From positions 248,001 to 312,000 of the forward strand of contig NZ_NESI01000002.1 in the NCBI RefSeq assembly GCF_002778325.1: 64,000 nt of DNA. The letters are read 5' to 3'. This stretch comes from Limnohabitans sp. B9-3 (GTDB taxonomy: Bacteria > Pseudomonadota > Gammaproteobacteria > Burkholderiales > Burkholderiaceae_C). Every line of letters begins with the position of its first letter. The first letter of the stretch is position 1. The notes beneath the pieces were generated by a model that saw nothing but the letters and a program-made list of their open reading frames with translations, was not told the DNA's origin and ran no database searches. A program made the position numbers and the translations under genes. Of the stretch, positions 25,856 through 35,675 are shown piece by piece.

Positions 25856-28567
25856 ATGTCAGCACAACCGACAGATCTGCGCACATTCGCCACAAACGAT
25901 GCAGACAGCCAAGAAACCCGTGAATGGATGGACGCGCTCACCGCCGTCATCAATGCCGAGGGTCCCGAGCGCGCCCATTACCTGTTGGAGCAATTGCTCG
26001 AACACGCGCGCGAGAGCAGCATCGACATGCCGTTCTCTGCCAACACCGGCTACGTGAACACGATCGAACCCGATCAAGAGGCGCATTGCCCCGGCAACAT
26101 CGAAATTGAAGAGCGCCTGCGCGCCTACATGCGCTGGAACGCGATGGCGATGGTGGTCAAAGCCAACCGCCACAACCCCGCTGATGGCGGCGACTTGGGC
26201 GGCCACATTGGCTCCTTCGCCTCGTTGGCCCACATGTTTGGTGCAGGCTTTAACCACTTCTGGCACGCTGAAAACGAAAACCACGGTGGTGATTGCCTGT
26301 ACATCCAGGGTCACGTATCACCTGGTGTGTACGCCCGCGCTTACCTGGAAGGCCGCTTGACCGAAGAGCAGTTGCTCAACTTCCGTCAAGAAGTGGATGG
26401 CAAAGGCTTGTCCAGCTACCCACACCCCAAACTCATGCCTGAGTTCTGGCAGTTCCCCACCGTGTCTATGGGTCTTGGTCCCTTGATGGCCATTTACCAA
26501 GCGCGCTTCTTGAAGTACTTGCACGCACGCGGCATTGCCAACACCGAAAACCGCAAAGTCTGGGTGTTCTGCGGCGATGGTGAGATGGACGAAGTCGAAT
26601 CCTTGGGCGCCATTGGTCTGGCTGCGCGTGAAAACCTCGACAACTTGATCTTCGTGGTGAACTGCAACTTGCAGCGCTTGGACGGCCCAGTGCGCGGCAA
26701 CGGCAAGATCGTGCAAGAGTTAGAGGGCGAATTCCGTGGCTCCGGCTGGAACGTCATCAAGCTCTTGTGGGGCAGCGAGTGGGACAAGTTGTTGGCCCGC
26801 GACAAAGACGGCGCCTTGCGCAAGATCATGATGGAAACCTTGGACGGCGACTTCCAAGCGTTCAAAGCCAACGACGGTGCCTACGTGCGCAAGCATTTCT
26901 TCGGTCGCGATCCACGCACACTCGAGATGGTCGCCCACATGAGCGATGACGAAATTTGGAACTTGAAGCGCGGCGGCCACGACCCACAAAAGGTCTACGC
27001 CGCCTACGACGCTGCCGTGAAGCACAAAGACCAACCCACGGTGTTGCTGATCAAAACCGTCAAAGGTTTTGGCATGGGCAAAGCGGGTGAAGGCAAGAAC
27101 AACGTTCACCAAACCAAGAAGCTCACGGACGACGACATCCGCTACATGCGTGACCGCTTCAACATTCCCGTGCCTGACAGCGAGTTGGCCAATGTGCCGT
27201 TCTACAAGCCCGCAGACGACACCCCTGAGATGAGGTACTTGCACGAGCGCCGTAAGGCCTTGGGCGGTTACTTGCCACACCGCCGCACGAAAGCTGAAGA
27301 AAGCTTCACTGTACCGTCGTTGGACATTTTCAAATCGGTGATGGAGCCCACCGCCGAAGGCCGTGAAATCTCCACGACTCAAGCTTATGTGCGCTTCCTC
27401 ACGCAGCTCTTGCGTGACCAAGCCTTAGGCCCACGCGTGGTGCCCATTTTGGTGGACGAAGCCCGTACCTTTGGTATGGAAGGTTTGTTCCGTCAAATCG
27501 GTATTTACAACCCTGCAGGTCAGCAATACACACCGGTCGATAAAGACCAAGTGATGTATTACAAGGAAGACAAAGCCGGTCAAATTTTGCAAGAAGGCAT
27601 CAATGAAGCCGGCGGTATGTCGAGCTGGATTGCAGCTGCAACGAGCTACTCCACCAGCAACCGCATCATGGTGCCGTTCTACGTGTACTACTCGATGTTC
27701 GGCTTCCAACGCATTGGCGACTTGGCATGGGCGGCGGGCGACATGCAAGCACGCGGCTTCTTGTTGGGCGGCACATCAGGCCGTACCACTTTGAACGGCG
27801 AAGGCTTGCAGCACGAAGACGGCCACAGCCACATCATGGCCAACACCATCCCTAACTGCGTGTCGTATGACCCCACCTTCGCCCACGAAGTCGGCGTCAT
27901 CCTGCACCACGGTTTGAAGCGCATGGTCGAGAAGCAAGAAAACGTTTTCTACTACATCACCTTGTTGAACGAAAACTACGCGATGCCTGGCCTCAAAGCA
28001 GGCACCGAAGAGCAGATCATCAAAGGCATGTACTTGCTGCAACAGGGCGAGGGCAAGAAGACGGCACCCCGCGTGAACTTGTTGGGTTCGGGCACCATCT
28101 TGCGGGAGTCCATCGCTGCACGCGACTTGCTCGCTGCCGATTGGGGCGTGGCTGCCAACGTGTGGAGCTGCCCAAGTTTCAACGAACTCACACGCGACGG
28201 CCAAGACGCTGAGCGTTACAACTTGTTGCATCCCACGGAAACACCCAAAGTGCCTTTCGTGTCGGCCCAGTTGGACCCATACGTCGGCCCCGTGGTGGCT
28301 TCCACCGACTACATGAAGGCGTATGCCGAGCAGATTCGTTCGTTCATTCCTAAAGGCCGCACCTACAAAGTGTTGGGCACCGACGGTTTCGGTCGTTCAG
28401 ACTTCCGCAGCAAGCTGCGTGAGCACTTTGAAGTCAACCGCCACTACATCGTGGTGGCAGCCCTCAAGGCCCTCAGCGAAGAAGGCACCGTGCCCGTGGC
28501 ACAAGTGGCGGAAGCCATCAAAAAGTACGGCATCAAAGTCGACAAGATCAACCCGCTGTACGCTTAA
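25856..28567 (+). CDS. aceE: Pyruvate dehydrogenase E1 component, homodimeric type
   Basis: 903 residues, the thiamine-diphosphate enzyme that decarboxylates pyruvate and acetylates the lipoyl arm of E2. Visible landmarks: GGHIGSFASLAHMFGAGFNH, VFCGDGEMDEVESLG (ThDP/Mg motif GDGxMDE), FVVNCNLQRLDGPVRGNGK, KGFGMGKAGEGKNNVHQ, and EARTFGMEGLFRQIGIY and TSGRTTLNGEGLQHEDGHSH in the C-terminal half. Length matches the single-chain E1p of proteobacteria. AGGAGA precedes the ATG. It is the first gene of aceE-aceF-lpdA, with aceF 15 bp behind. Regulation by the divergent two-component system is plausible but unproven. Confidence 0.98.
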   Translation: MSAQPTDLRTFATNDADSQETREWMDALTAVINAEGPERAHYLLEQLLEHARESSIDMPFSANTGYVNTIEPDQEAHCPGNIEIEERLRAYMRWNAMAMVVKANRHNPADGGDLGGHIGSFASLAHMFGAGFNHFWHAENENHGGDCLYIQGHVSPGVYARAYLEGRLTEEQLLNFRQEVDGKGLSSYPHPKLMPEFWQFPTVSMGLGPLMAIYQARFLKYLHARGIANTENRKVWVFCGDGEMDEVESLGAIGLAARENLDNLIFVVNCNLQRLDGPVRGNGKIVQELEGEFRGSGWNVIKLLWGSEWDKLLARDKDGALRKIMMETLDGDFQAFKANDGAYVRKHFFGRDPRTLEMVAHMSDDEIWNLKRGGHDPQKVYAAYDAAVKHKDQPTVLLIKTVKGFGMGKAGEGKNNVHQTKKLTDDDIRYMRDRFNIPVPDSELANVPFYKPADDTPEMRYLHERRKALGGYLPHRRTKAEESFTVPSLDIFKSVMEPTAEGREISTTQAYVRFLTQLLRDQALGPRVVPILVDEARTFGMEGLFRQIGIYNPAGQQYTPVDKDQVMYYKEDKAGQILQEGINEAGGMSSWIAAATSYSTSNRIMVPFYVYYSMFGFQRIGDLAWAAGDMQARGFLLGGTSGRTTLNGEGLQHEDGHSHIMANTIPNCVSYDPTFAHEVGVILHHGLKRMVEKQENVFYYITLLNENYAMPGLKAGTEEQIIKGMYLLQQGEGKKTAPRVNLLGSGTILRESIAARDLLAADWGVAANVWSCPSFNELTRDGQDAERYNLLHPTETPKVPFVSAQLDPYVGPVVASTDYMKAYAEQIRSFIPKGRTYKVLGTDGFGRSDFRSKLREHFEVNRHYIVVAALKALSEEGTVPVAQVAEAIKKYGIKVDKINPLYA

Positions 28568-28582
28568 TCTGGGAGACACAAC

Positions 28583-30244
28583 ATGGCATTGCTAGAAGTA
28601 CAAGTCCCGGACATCGGGGATTTCGATGAAGTGACCGTCATTGAGTTGATGGTCAAAGTGGGCGACACCGTGAAAGCGGACCAGTCCCTGATCACCGTTG
28701 AATCAGACAAAGCCTCGATGGAAATTCCATCGAGCACAGCGGGTGTGGTGAAAGAACTGCGCGTGAACTTGGGTGACAAGGTCAAGCAAGGCTCGGTGGT
28801 GTTGGTGGTGGAAGCTGCGGGTGCCGCTGCAGTGCCTGCGACTGCCGCGCCTGCTGTAGCCGCGCCCGTTGCTGCCGCTGCTGCGCCAGCACCTGTGGCG
28901 GCTGCACCAGCTGGCGCCGCATCTGGCCCCATTGAAATTCGCGTGCCAGACATCGGCGACTTCAAAGACGTGGTCGTGATTGAAGTCATGGTCAAGGCTG
29001 GCGACACCATCAAGGTCGAACAATCGTTGATCACGGTGGAATCGGACAAAGCGGCGATGGAAATTCCATCGTCACATGCGGGTGTTCTCAAAGATCTCAA
29101 AGTCAAAGTGGGCGACACCGTCAACATTGGTGACTTGTTGGCCATTTTGGAAGGTACGGTGTCTGCCGCTGCAGCACCTGTGGCTGTTGCCGCTTCTGCG
29201 GTTGCCGCTGTGATTGCAGCACCTGCTGTCGTCGCTGCATCAACTGCTGTTGCTTCAGCCGTCGCTGCTGTGGGAACACCTGCGCATGCGCCCGGTGCGT
29301 CCACCTTAGGTTTGCCACACGCATCGCCCTCTGTTCGCAAGTTCGCCCGCGAACTCGGCGTGCCGTTGGATGAAGTCAAAGGCAATGGCCCCAAAGGGCG
29401 CATCAGCCAAGACGACGTGCAAGCCTTCACCAAAGCTGTCATGTCGGGTGCTGCCCAAACCAAAGCGCAAGCGGCCAAAGCCCCTGCAGCTTCGGGTGGT
29501 GACGGTGCGGCCTTGGGTCTGATCCCTTGGCCCAAGGTCGACTTCGCCAAGTTCGGCCCCATCGAGCGCAAAGAAATGGGCCGCATCAAGAAGATCAGCG
29601 GTGCCAACTTGCTCCGCAACGCTGTTCTGATTCCAGCCGTCACCAACCACGACGACGCCGACATCACCGACCTCGAAGCTTTCCGCGTCTCCACCAACAA
29701 AGAGAACGAGAAGAGCGGCGTCAAGGTCACGATGCTGGCGTTCTTGATCAAGGCTTGTGTGGCCGCGCTCAAGAAATACCCAGAGTTCAACAGCTCGCTG
29801 GATGGCGATGCCATCGTCTACAAAAACTACTGGCACATCGGCTTTGCCGCTGACACGCCCAATGGTTTGATGGTCCCAGTCATCCGCGATTGCGACAAAA
29901 AAGGCGTCTTACAGATCAGCCAGGAAATGGGCGAGCTGGCCAAAAAAGCCCGCGACGGCAAACTCGGCCCCGCCGAAATGACGGGCGCTACCTTCACCAT
30001 CTCCAGCCTCGGCGGCATTGGTGGCAAGTACTTCACACCCATCATCAACGCCCCCGAAGTGGCCATCCTCGGTGTGTGCAAGAGCACCATGGAACCCGTC
30101 TGGGACGGCAAGGCATTCCAGCCCCGCCTGATGTTGCCTCTGAGCTTAACGTGGGACCACCGCGTCATCGACGGCGCCGCAGCGGCACGCTTCAACGCGT
30201 TCCTCGGTCAAATCCTCAGCGACTTCCGTCGCGTGTTGCTCTAA
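28583..30244 (+). CDS. aceF: Pyruvate dehydrogenase E2, dihydrolipoyllysine acetyltransferase
   Basis: 553 residues with two N-terminal lipoyl domains: lipoyl Lys43 ([14 protein letters not shown]) and Lys156 (TVESDKAAMEIPSS), separated by Ala/Pro/Val linkers. A peripheral subunit-binding domain follows (ASPSVRKFARELGVPLDEVK, with GPKGRISQDDV), then the catalytic domain with TWDHRVIDGAAAARF holding His526. It forms the core of the complex and transfers acetyl groups to CoA. GGGAGA lies before the ATG. The second linker is unusually long and made almost only of Ala, Val and Ser. Confidence 0.97.
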   Translation: MALLEVQVPDIGDFDEVTVIELMVKVGDTVKADQSLITVESDKASMEIPSSTAGVVKELRVNLGDKVKQGSVVLVVEAAGAAAVPATAAPAVAAPVAAAAAPAPVAAAPAGAASGPIEIRVPDIGDFKDVVVIEVMVKAGDTIKVEQSLITVESDKAAMEIPSSHAGVLKDLKVKVGDTVNIGDLLAILEGTVSAAAAPVAVAASAVAAVIAAPAVVAASTAVASAVAAVGTPAHAPGASTLGLPHASPSVRKFARELGVPLDEVKGNGPKGRISQDDVQAFTKAVMSGAAQTKAQAAKAPAASGGDGAALGLIPWPKVDFAKFGPIERKEMGRIKKISGANLLRNAVLIPAVTNHDDADITDLEAFRVSTNKENEKSGVKVTMLAFLIKACVAALKKYPEFNSSLDGDAIVYKNYWHIGFAADTPNGLMVPVIRDCDKKGVLQISQEMGELAKKARDGKLGPAEMTGATFTISSLGGIGGKYFTPIINAPEVAILGVCKSTMEPVWDGKAFQPRLMLPLSLTWDHRVIDGAAAARFNAFLGQILSDFRRVLL

Positions 30245-30253
30245 GGATTGGAT

Positions 30254-32137
30254 ATGGCAATGATTGATATCCAAGTTCCAGACATTGGCGACTTCGACGA
30301 AGTCACCGTGATCGAGTTGTTGGTCAAACCCGGCGACACCGTCAAGGCCGAGCAATCGCTCATCACGGTGGAGTCCGACAAAGCGTCGATGGAAATTCCG
30401 TCGTCACACGCGGGTGTGGTGAAAGAGTTGAAGATCAAGCTGGGCGACAAGGTCAAACAAGGCTCTGTTGTGTTGGTGTTGGATGCACAGGGTGCGGCTT
30501 CTGCTCCTGCTGCACCAGCTGCACCAGCTGCTTCAGCTACAGATCCTGCACCCGCAGCGGCTCCAGCCGCAGCAGCACCCGCTGCAGCTGCGCCTGTTTC
30601 ATCAGCGCCCGCACCAACAGCGCCCGCACCAACAGCCTCATCCTTCGGTGGCTCTGCCGACATCGAGTGCGATGTGCTCGTGTTGGGTGGTGGCCCTGGC
30701 GGTTACTCAGCAGCGTTCCGCGCGGCTGACTTGGGCTTAAGCGTCGTCATCGTTGAACGTTACGCCACCTTGGGCGGCGTGTGTTTGAACGTAGGTTGCA
30801 TTCCCTCCAAAGCCCTGCTGCACGTCGCAGCGGTGATGGACGAAGTAGCGCACATGGCCGACCTGGGCGTGAACTTTGGTGCATCCGTGGTCAACATCGA
30901 CAAGCTGCGCGGCCACAAAGAAAAAGTCATTGGCAAACTCACAGGCGGCTTGGCGGCCATGGCCAAGATGCGCAAGGTCACCACCGTGCGCGGCTTGGGC
31001 CAGTTCGTCGGCGCCAACCACCTCGAAGTGTCCGAGACCACCGGCACTGCACAAGAACAAAACGGCAGCAAAAAAGTGATCGCCTTCAAGAAGGCCATCA
31101 TCGCTGCCGGCTCGCAAGCTGTGCGCTTGCCTTTCATGCCGAATGACCCCCGCGTGGTGGACAGCACAGGTGCTTTGGAACTCAAAGAAGTGCCCAAGCG
31201 CATGCTCATTTTGGGCGGCGGCATCATCGGCCTGGAAATGGGCACCGTTTACAGCACGCTGGGCGCACGCCTGGACGTGGTGGAAATGATGGACGGCCTC
31301 ATGCAAGGCGCTGACCGCGACTTGGTCAAGGTTTGGCAAAAGATGAACGCCAAGCGCTTTGACAACATCATGCTCAAGACCAAGACCGTGTCAGCACGCG
31401 CCTTGCCCGAAGGCATTGAAGTCACGTTTGCACCGGCAGAAGAGGGCGGCACCGCCCCCGCGCCGCAGGTGTACGACCTCGTGTTGCAAGCCGTGGGCCG
31501 CACGCCCAACGGCAAAAAACTCGCCGCTGAAAAAGCCGGCGTGGCGGTGACCGACCGTGGCTTCATCAACGTCGACATTCAAATGCGCACCAACGTGCCG
31601 CACATCTTTGCCATCGGCGACATCGTGGGCCAACCCATGTTGGCGCACAAGGCGGTGCACGAAGCACACGTGGCTGCTGAAGTGATTGCGGGCGAACTGC
31701 AAGGCAACAAAGAGCTGGCTGCCGCTGCGTTCAACGCACGCGTCATCCCAAGCGTGGCTTACACCGACCCCGAAGTGGCATGGGTGGGCTTGACCGAAGA
31801 TCAAGCCAAAGCGCAAGGCATCAAGGTCAAAAAGGGCTTGTTCCCTTGGTCGGCTTCTGGCCGCGCCATTGCCAACGGCCGCGACGAAGGCGTGACCAAA
31901 CTGCTGTTTGACGATTCACCCGAGGCCCACGGCCACGGCAAGATCTTGGGCGGCGGCATGGTGGGCACGCATGCGGGCGACATGATTGGCGAGATCGCTC
32001 TGGCGATTGAGATGGGCGCTGACGCCGTGGACATCGGCAAAACCATCCACCCCCACCCCACGCTGGGCGAAAGCATCGGCATGGCGGCGGAGGTGGCGCA
32101 CGGTAGCTGCACGGACTTGCCGCCTAGCAAGAAGTAA
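30254..32137 (+). CDS. lpdA: Dihydrolipoyl dehydrogenase (E3) with N-terminal lipoyl domain
   Basis: 627 residues: a lipoyl domain (Lys43 in [11 protein letters not shown]), a long Ala/Pro linker at about 80-130, and a full flavoprotein disulfide reductase. The FAD motif is [20 protein letters not shown], the redox disulfide Cys177/Cys182 lies in [17 protein letters not shown], the NAD motif is [19 protein letters not shown], and the active-site His region is [16 protein letters not shown] lipoyl domain fused to E3 is known in Ralstonia and Neisseria. I prefer ATG at 30254, 6 bp behind TAAGGAT, over the in-frame TTG at 30248. It ends the operon before a strong terminator. Confidence 0.97.
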   Translation: MAMIDIQVPDIGDFDEVTVIELLVKPGDTVKAEQSLITVESDKASMEIPSSHAGVVKELKIKLGDKVKQGSVVLVLDAQGAASAPAAPAAPAASATDPAPAAAPAAAAPAAAAPVSSAPAPTAPAPTASSFGGSADIECDVLVLGGGPGGYSAAFRAADLGLSVVIVERYATLGGVCLNVGCIPSKALLHVAAVMDEVAHMADLGVNFGASVVNIDKLRGHKEKVIGKLTGGLAAMAKMRKVTTVRGLGQFVGANHLEVSETTGTAQEQNGSKKVIAFKKAIIAAGSQAVRLPFMPNDPRVVDSTGALELKEVPKRMLILGGGIIGLEMGTVYSTLGARLDVVEMMDGLMQGADRDLVKVWQKMNAKRFDNIMLKTKTVSARALPEGIEVTFAPAEEGGTAPAPQVYDLVLQAVGRTPNGKKLAAEKAGVAVTDRGFINVDIQMRTNVPHIFAIGDIVGQPMLAHKAVHEAHVAAEVIAGELQGNKELAAAAFNARVIPSVAYTDPEVAWVGLTEDQAKAQGIKVKKGLFPWSASGRAIANGRDEGVTKLLFDDSPEAHGHGKILGGGMVGTHAGDMIGEIALAIEMGADAVDIGKTIHPHPTLGESIGMAAEVAHGSCTDLPPSKK

Positions 32138-32155
32138 ACGCTTCGCGCAGTAAAC

Positions 32156-32193
32156 AAAGAAGCCGCCAACCTGTGAGGGTTGGCGGCTTCTTT
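32156..32193 (+). terminator. Rho-independent terminator of aceE-aceF-lpdA
   Basis: A perfect 16-bp stem (32156-32171 with 32178-32193) closes a 6-base loop TGTGAG. The core is AGCCGCCAACC paired with GGTTGGCGGCT, and the 3' arm ends in TTCTTTC. It lies 18 bp behind the lpdA stop. Confidence 0.9.
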
Positions 32194-32278
32194 CATGACT
32201 TGATGTTTACCGTTATTCATGCGGGTATTCAAAAAGTCGATGTCCTTATAAAGTCAAGCGTTTTGATATTGATTCTTT

Positions 32279-33676
32279 ATGGACCCCCTTGAACTCACCC
32301 TGATGGAAGCGGTCTCAGCACTGCGCACGCGGCAACTCGGGCACTTGGAGTATGTCCAGGCCCTGCTTGCGCAAACCGAGCGAATGGCCCCTCTCAATGC
32401 TTGGATCAGCCGTGATCCTGAGCGATTGACCGCGCAAGCCAAAGCCCTGGATCAGGAACGCACTGAACATCCAAAGCCCTTGACCGGGATACCCCTGGCC
32501 ATCAAGGACAACATCGACACCACCGATTTGCCCACCACTGGTGGTACACGGGCCTTGCTCGCCGCCAGGCCGCAGCGCAACGCACCGGTTGTGGATGACC
32601 TGTTGCAGGCCGGTGCCCTGATCGCCGGTAAAACCAATCTGCATGAGTTGGCTTTGGGCGGCACCAACCACAATGCCGTCACAGGCGCATGCCACAACCC
32701 TTGGAATCCGTCGCGCATTTCGGGCGGCAGCAGCGGTGGTTCTGCGGTGGCCGTGGCCGCGCGCATGGTGCCCGCCGCCCTGGGCACCGACACGGGGGCC
32801 TCGGTGCGCCTGCCTGCGGCTTTGTGTGGGGTGATCGGCTTTCGCCCCACAACGGGGCGTTATGCCGCAGAAGGCATGCTGCATTTGTCGCCGACCAAAG
32901 ACACCGTGGGGCCGATGGCGCGCAGCGTGGCAGATGTGGCTTGGCTGGACGGATGCCTGGCGCATGAAGCCTGCGACTTGCCACATCGGTCACTCAAGGG
33001 TTTGCGTCTGGGGTTGCCGCGTGCTGATTTTTTTGAGGGTGCCGACCCCGAGGTGCTGGCTGTCATCGAGCGGTCCTTGCAGGCGCTGATCCGGGAGGGC
33101 GTGGAATGTGTCCCTCTGGAAATCAATGAACTGAACTTGCACAACGACGCCACCGGCTCGACCTTGGTCATGTTCGAAATGGTGCGCAGCCTTCCCGCTT
33201 ATCTGAAGCAACACCGCATGACGATGGATGCGCTCTTGGCTGGCATCGGCAGCCCGGATGTGGCTCGGCTTTTCGCGCGGCAAATTGGAGGGGAAAGGGT
33301 CACATCGGCGGCTTACGCAAGGGCACAGGAACGGCGACAGAAACTGCAAGCCGTTTATGCCCGCCACTTTGCAGATCACCGACTGGATGCCGTGGCCTTC
33401 CCGACGTGCCGCATGACCGCCCCACGCATCGGTCAGGACGATAGGGTGTTGTTGTTGGGCCAGCAGATGCCCACCTTCCCAACCCTGATCCGAAACACCG
33501 ACCCGGGCAGCAATGCGGGCTTGCCGGGCATCAGCATACCGGTGGGTTTGACGGCAGAGGGTTTGCCTGTGGGGCTTGAGTTGGATGGGGCCTGGGGCTC
33601 TGATCGGCATCTTCTGCGGGTGGCAGCCGCGATTGAGCGCGCCCTGCCGCCCATGCCTCGCCCGCCCGGGGTTTAA
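32279..33676 (+). CDS. Amidase signature family amidase, cytoplasmic
   Basis: 465 residues with the complete AS triad: Lys76 (IPLAIKDNIDT), cis-Ser151 in ISGGSSGGSA and Ser175 in GTDTGASVRLPAALCG. In the last motif the usual second Gly is Ala. No signal peptide is present. AS enzymes hydrolyse amides to acid and ammonia; the length and the C-terminal GLPGISIPVGLTAEGLPVG resemble GatA-like amidases, but GatB/GatC are not near. No strong ribosome site precedes the ATG at 32279. The stop overlaps the convergent LuxR stop within TTAA. It is the left member of the amidase/LuxR/Bug block. Confidence 0.88.
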   Translation: MDPLELTLMEAVSALRTRQLGHLEYVQALLAQTERMAPLNAWISRDPERLTAQAKALDQERTEHPKPLTGIPLAIKDNIDTTDLPTTGGTRALLAARPQRNAPVVDDLLQAGALIAGKTNLHELALGGTNHNAVTGACHNPWNPSRISGGSSGGSAVAVAARMVPAALGTDTGASVRLPAALCGVIGFRPTTGRYAAEGMLHLSPTKDTVGPMARSVADVAWLDGCLAHEACDLPHRSLKGLRLGLPRADFFEGADPEVLAVIERSLQALIREGVECVPLEINELNLHNDATGSTLVMFEMVRSLPAYLKQHRMTMDALLAGIGSPDVARLFARQIGGERVTSAAYARAQERRQKLQAVYARHFADHRLDAVAFPTCRMTAPRIGQDDRVLLLGQQMPTFPTLIRNTDPGSNAGLPGISIPVGLTAEGLPVGLELDGAWGSDRHLLRVAAAIERALPPMPRPPGV

Positions 33677-34452
33677 GCCTGGCTTAAAAGTTGACCGATC
33701 TGACGGGCCAGCTTGGTGCGACCCTGCACGCCGAGTTTTTCAAAGGCATGGCCCAGGTGATAACGCACAGTGGTGAAGCCAATCTGCAACAAGTTGGCAA
33801 TTTCCTTGTCTGAAAACCCATGCAAACAGTGAACCACCACATCCGTTTCGCGTGGGCTGAGTTGGCAGCGACCCATCAGCAAGCGTCTCAGTTCGGCTTC
33901 GTTGTGGCCCATCCATCTGGGTTGGGCGGCATGCACCGCTTCCAACCTGGACAAGGCCGCTGTGAACACCGGCGCAATGATGTTCAGGCAAGCCATGTCC
34001 TGACGACTGAAGTCTTCGCGCCCTCGTGCCCTGTAAATCACCAAGTCGCCCAGGCACACATCGCCTTGGTAGGCGTAAACGTTCACACCCCAATGGATCC
34101 CGTCTTGGCGCAAGTGGTCGTTGTAAAACTCGGACTGTTCGAGTTCCTGCACCGAACACACATCGCTGACCCGGGCCGGTTGGCGCAACAGGCGCAGGCG
34201 CGGCGTGATGGGATCGCAAAATTGGAAGTGCTCTTCATACGCCCGAATTCTGGAAGGCTTGACGTTGTAGGACGCACAAATGGCGTATTTTTTCTGGCCC
34301 GCATCCCACTGACGAGACACCAAATGGTCGGCCTGCATGAACTGCGCCAAGGGTTGCGCCAGACTCTGAAGCAACTGCACCTTGGTCGCATCCGAGGCCA
34401 TCACCGCACACAGCTCCGCCAGACGTCGAGATTGTTGGGTGCTCAGGTACAT
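33673..34452 (-). CDS. LuxR-type transcriptional regulator without receiver (paralogue 1)
   Basis: 259 residues. The C-terminal 65 residues form a LuxR/GerE helix-turn-helix (LSPRETDVVVHCLHGFSDKE, IGFTTVRYHLGHAFEKLG). There is no CheY-like receiver; the N-terminal 190 residues look like a ligand-sensing domain with RAYEEHFQFCDPITP at 70-84 and DGIHWGVNVYAY at 117-128. The same motifs sit at the same positions in the regulator at 37403-38137, so the two are paralogues. DP and Trp at these places recall autoinducer-binding LuxR domains, but similarity is weak. It is divergent from the Bug gene (186 bp) and convergent with the amidase, which are its likely targets. Confidence 0.85.
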   Translation of the reverse strand: MYLSTQQSRRLAELCAVMASDATKVQLLQSLAQPLAQFMQADHLVSRQWDAGQKKYAICASYNVKPSRIRAYEEHFQFCDPITPRLRLLRQPARVSDVCSVQELEQSEFYNDHLRQDGIHWGVNVYAYQGDVCLGDLVIYRARGREDFSRQDMACLNIIAPVFTAALSRLEAVHAAQPRWMGHNEAELRRLLMGRCQLSPRETDVVVHCLHGFSDKEIANLLQIGFTTVRYHLGHAFEKLGVQGRTKLARQIGQLLSQA

Positions 34453-34638
34453 GGCGAGTTGGTTTGGCTTTTCATGAAGGCTTCAAGTTAACAAACCAAC
34501 GTGCAGCGTCAAGAGTGATAACCCGTTGTGGAGCTCACAGGCGCTGCGACGCCCGTCAATCTTGAGGGTGTTGCTGATCGACCAAAAATCATACAGTCAT
34601 CGCCTGGGTTTTCACCTTTTGAACTTCAAGGAACCGTG

Positions 34639-35595
34639 ATGAACAAGAAACTTTGGTTGAGCAGCGTGCTGCTCCTGGTGTCTGGACTGGTGCACGCCAA
34701 CGACCCCTTGCCGCTCAAAGTGCTGGTGGGTTTTGGGGCTGGCGGCTCGGCCGATCTGGCCGCGCGCCTGTTGGCCGAACGTCTGAAAGACGAATTGGGC
34801 CGACCCGTGGTGGTTGAAAACCGCGTGGGAGCCGGTGGCCGCATCGCTGCTGAAGCCTTGAAAAATGCTGCGCCGAACGGGACGACGGTGATGCTGGCCC
34901 CCATTGTGGTGCCGGTGCTGACACCGCTGGTGTACAAGAAACTCAATTACGACGTGGAAAAAGACCTCGCGCCCGTGGCGCACATTGCAGACTTCCAGTT
35001 TGGGGTGTCGGTCAAGGCCGACAGCCCGATTCGCAGCATTGCGGACTTGGTGCCCGTGGTGAAAAGGAGCCCCCAAAGCGGCTCTTTTGGTTCACCCGCC
35101 CCAGGCAGTTTGCCGCATTTTTTTGGCGTGATGATCGGCCAGAAAACGGGGCTCGACATGACCCACGTACCCTACAACGGTGGTGCGCAATTGATGACCG
35201 CGCTCATCGGTGATCAAGTGACCTTGGGCATTGACACCTTGGTGGACCAAGGCGAGATGCACCGTGCGGGCAAAAGCCGCATCCTGGCCACCTCCGGCCC
35301 GAACCGCAACGCTTTGTTTCCCGATGTGCCCACCTTGCGTGAGTCGGGCTTCAGGGATCTGGTGGGCGTGGGCTGGTTTGCCTTGTTCGCACCGGGCGGC
35401 ACGGATGCCACGCAAATCTCCACTTTAAATGCCGCCGTGAACCGCGCTTTGAAAAACCCGGCGCTCAAGGATCGGTTCACCAAAATGGGGCTGGAAATTG
35501 GTGGCGGCAGCCCGCAAGACCTGCAAGTATTGGTCAGCACTGAAACCGCACGCTGGGCACCGGTGGTCAAAGCCTCGGGTTTCACGGCCGATTGA
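34639..35595 (+). CDS. Bug-family periplasmic solute-binding protein (amidase block)
   Basis: 318 residues with a signal peptide (MNKKLWLSSVLLLVSGLVHA, cleavage near HAN) and the Bug fold motifs LPLKVLVGFGAGGSADLAA and VVVENRVGAGGRIAAEAL. I chose the ATG at 34639 because it begins the signal peptide and follows AAGGAA; the open frame extends 37 codons upstream without coding character. It probably delivers a small acid or amide to an unlinked permease. It diverges from LuxR paralogue 1 and has its own terminator, so it is a single-gene transcript between two amidase genes. Confidence 0.92.
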   Translation: MNKKLWLSSVLLLVSGLVHANDPLPLKVLVGFGAGGSADLAARLLAERLKDELGRPVVVENRVGAGGRIAAEALKNAAPNGTTVMLAPIVVPVLTPLVYKKLNYDVEKDLAPVAHIADFQFGVSVKADSPIRSIADLVPVVKRSPQSGSFGSPAPGSLPHFFGVMIGQKTGLDMTHVPYNGGAQLMTALIGDQVTLGIDTLVDQGEMHRAGKSRILATSGPNRNALFPDVPTLRESGFRDLVGVGWFALFAPGGTDATQISTLNAAVNRALKNPALKDRFTKMGLEIGGGSPQDLQVLVSTETARWAPVVKASGFTAD

Positions 35596-35606
35596 GTACG
35601 CGCTTC

Positions 35607-35650
35607 AAAAAAGGCCAGGTGAGGTTTCTCACCTGGCCTTTTCTTTTTTT
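35607..35650 (+). terminator. Rho-independent terminator after Bug gene (bidirectional-capable)
   Basis: AAGGCCAGGTGAG (35611-35623) pairs perfectly with CTCACCTGGCCTT (35628-35640) around GTTT. An A run lies before and a T-rich run (TTCTTTTTTT) after, so it may also serve the convergent amidase that ends at 35676. Confidence 0.95.
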
Positions 35651-35675
35651 CAAACCGGCTCAAGGCCGGTCTTGA

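Noticed and set aside
28564-29814. Minus-strand frame of 416 codons inside aceF
   Set aside because: Made of Ala, Thr and Ser runs produced by reading the lipoyl linkers backwards; aceF on the plus strand is unmistakable.
32279-33676. GatA subunit of the glutamyl-tRNA amidotransferase
   Set aside because: The active-site residues fit any AS amidase; GatB and GatC are absent, and the context is an accessory block with regulators.
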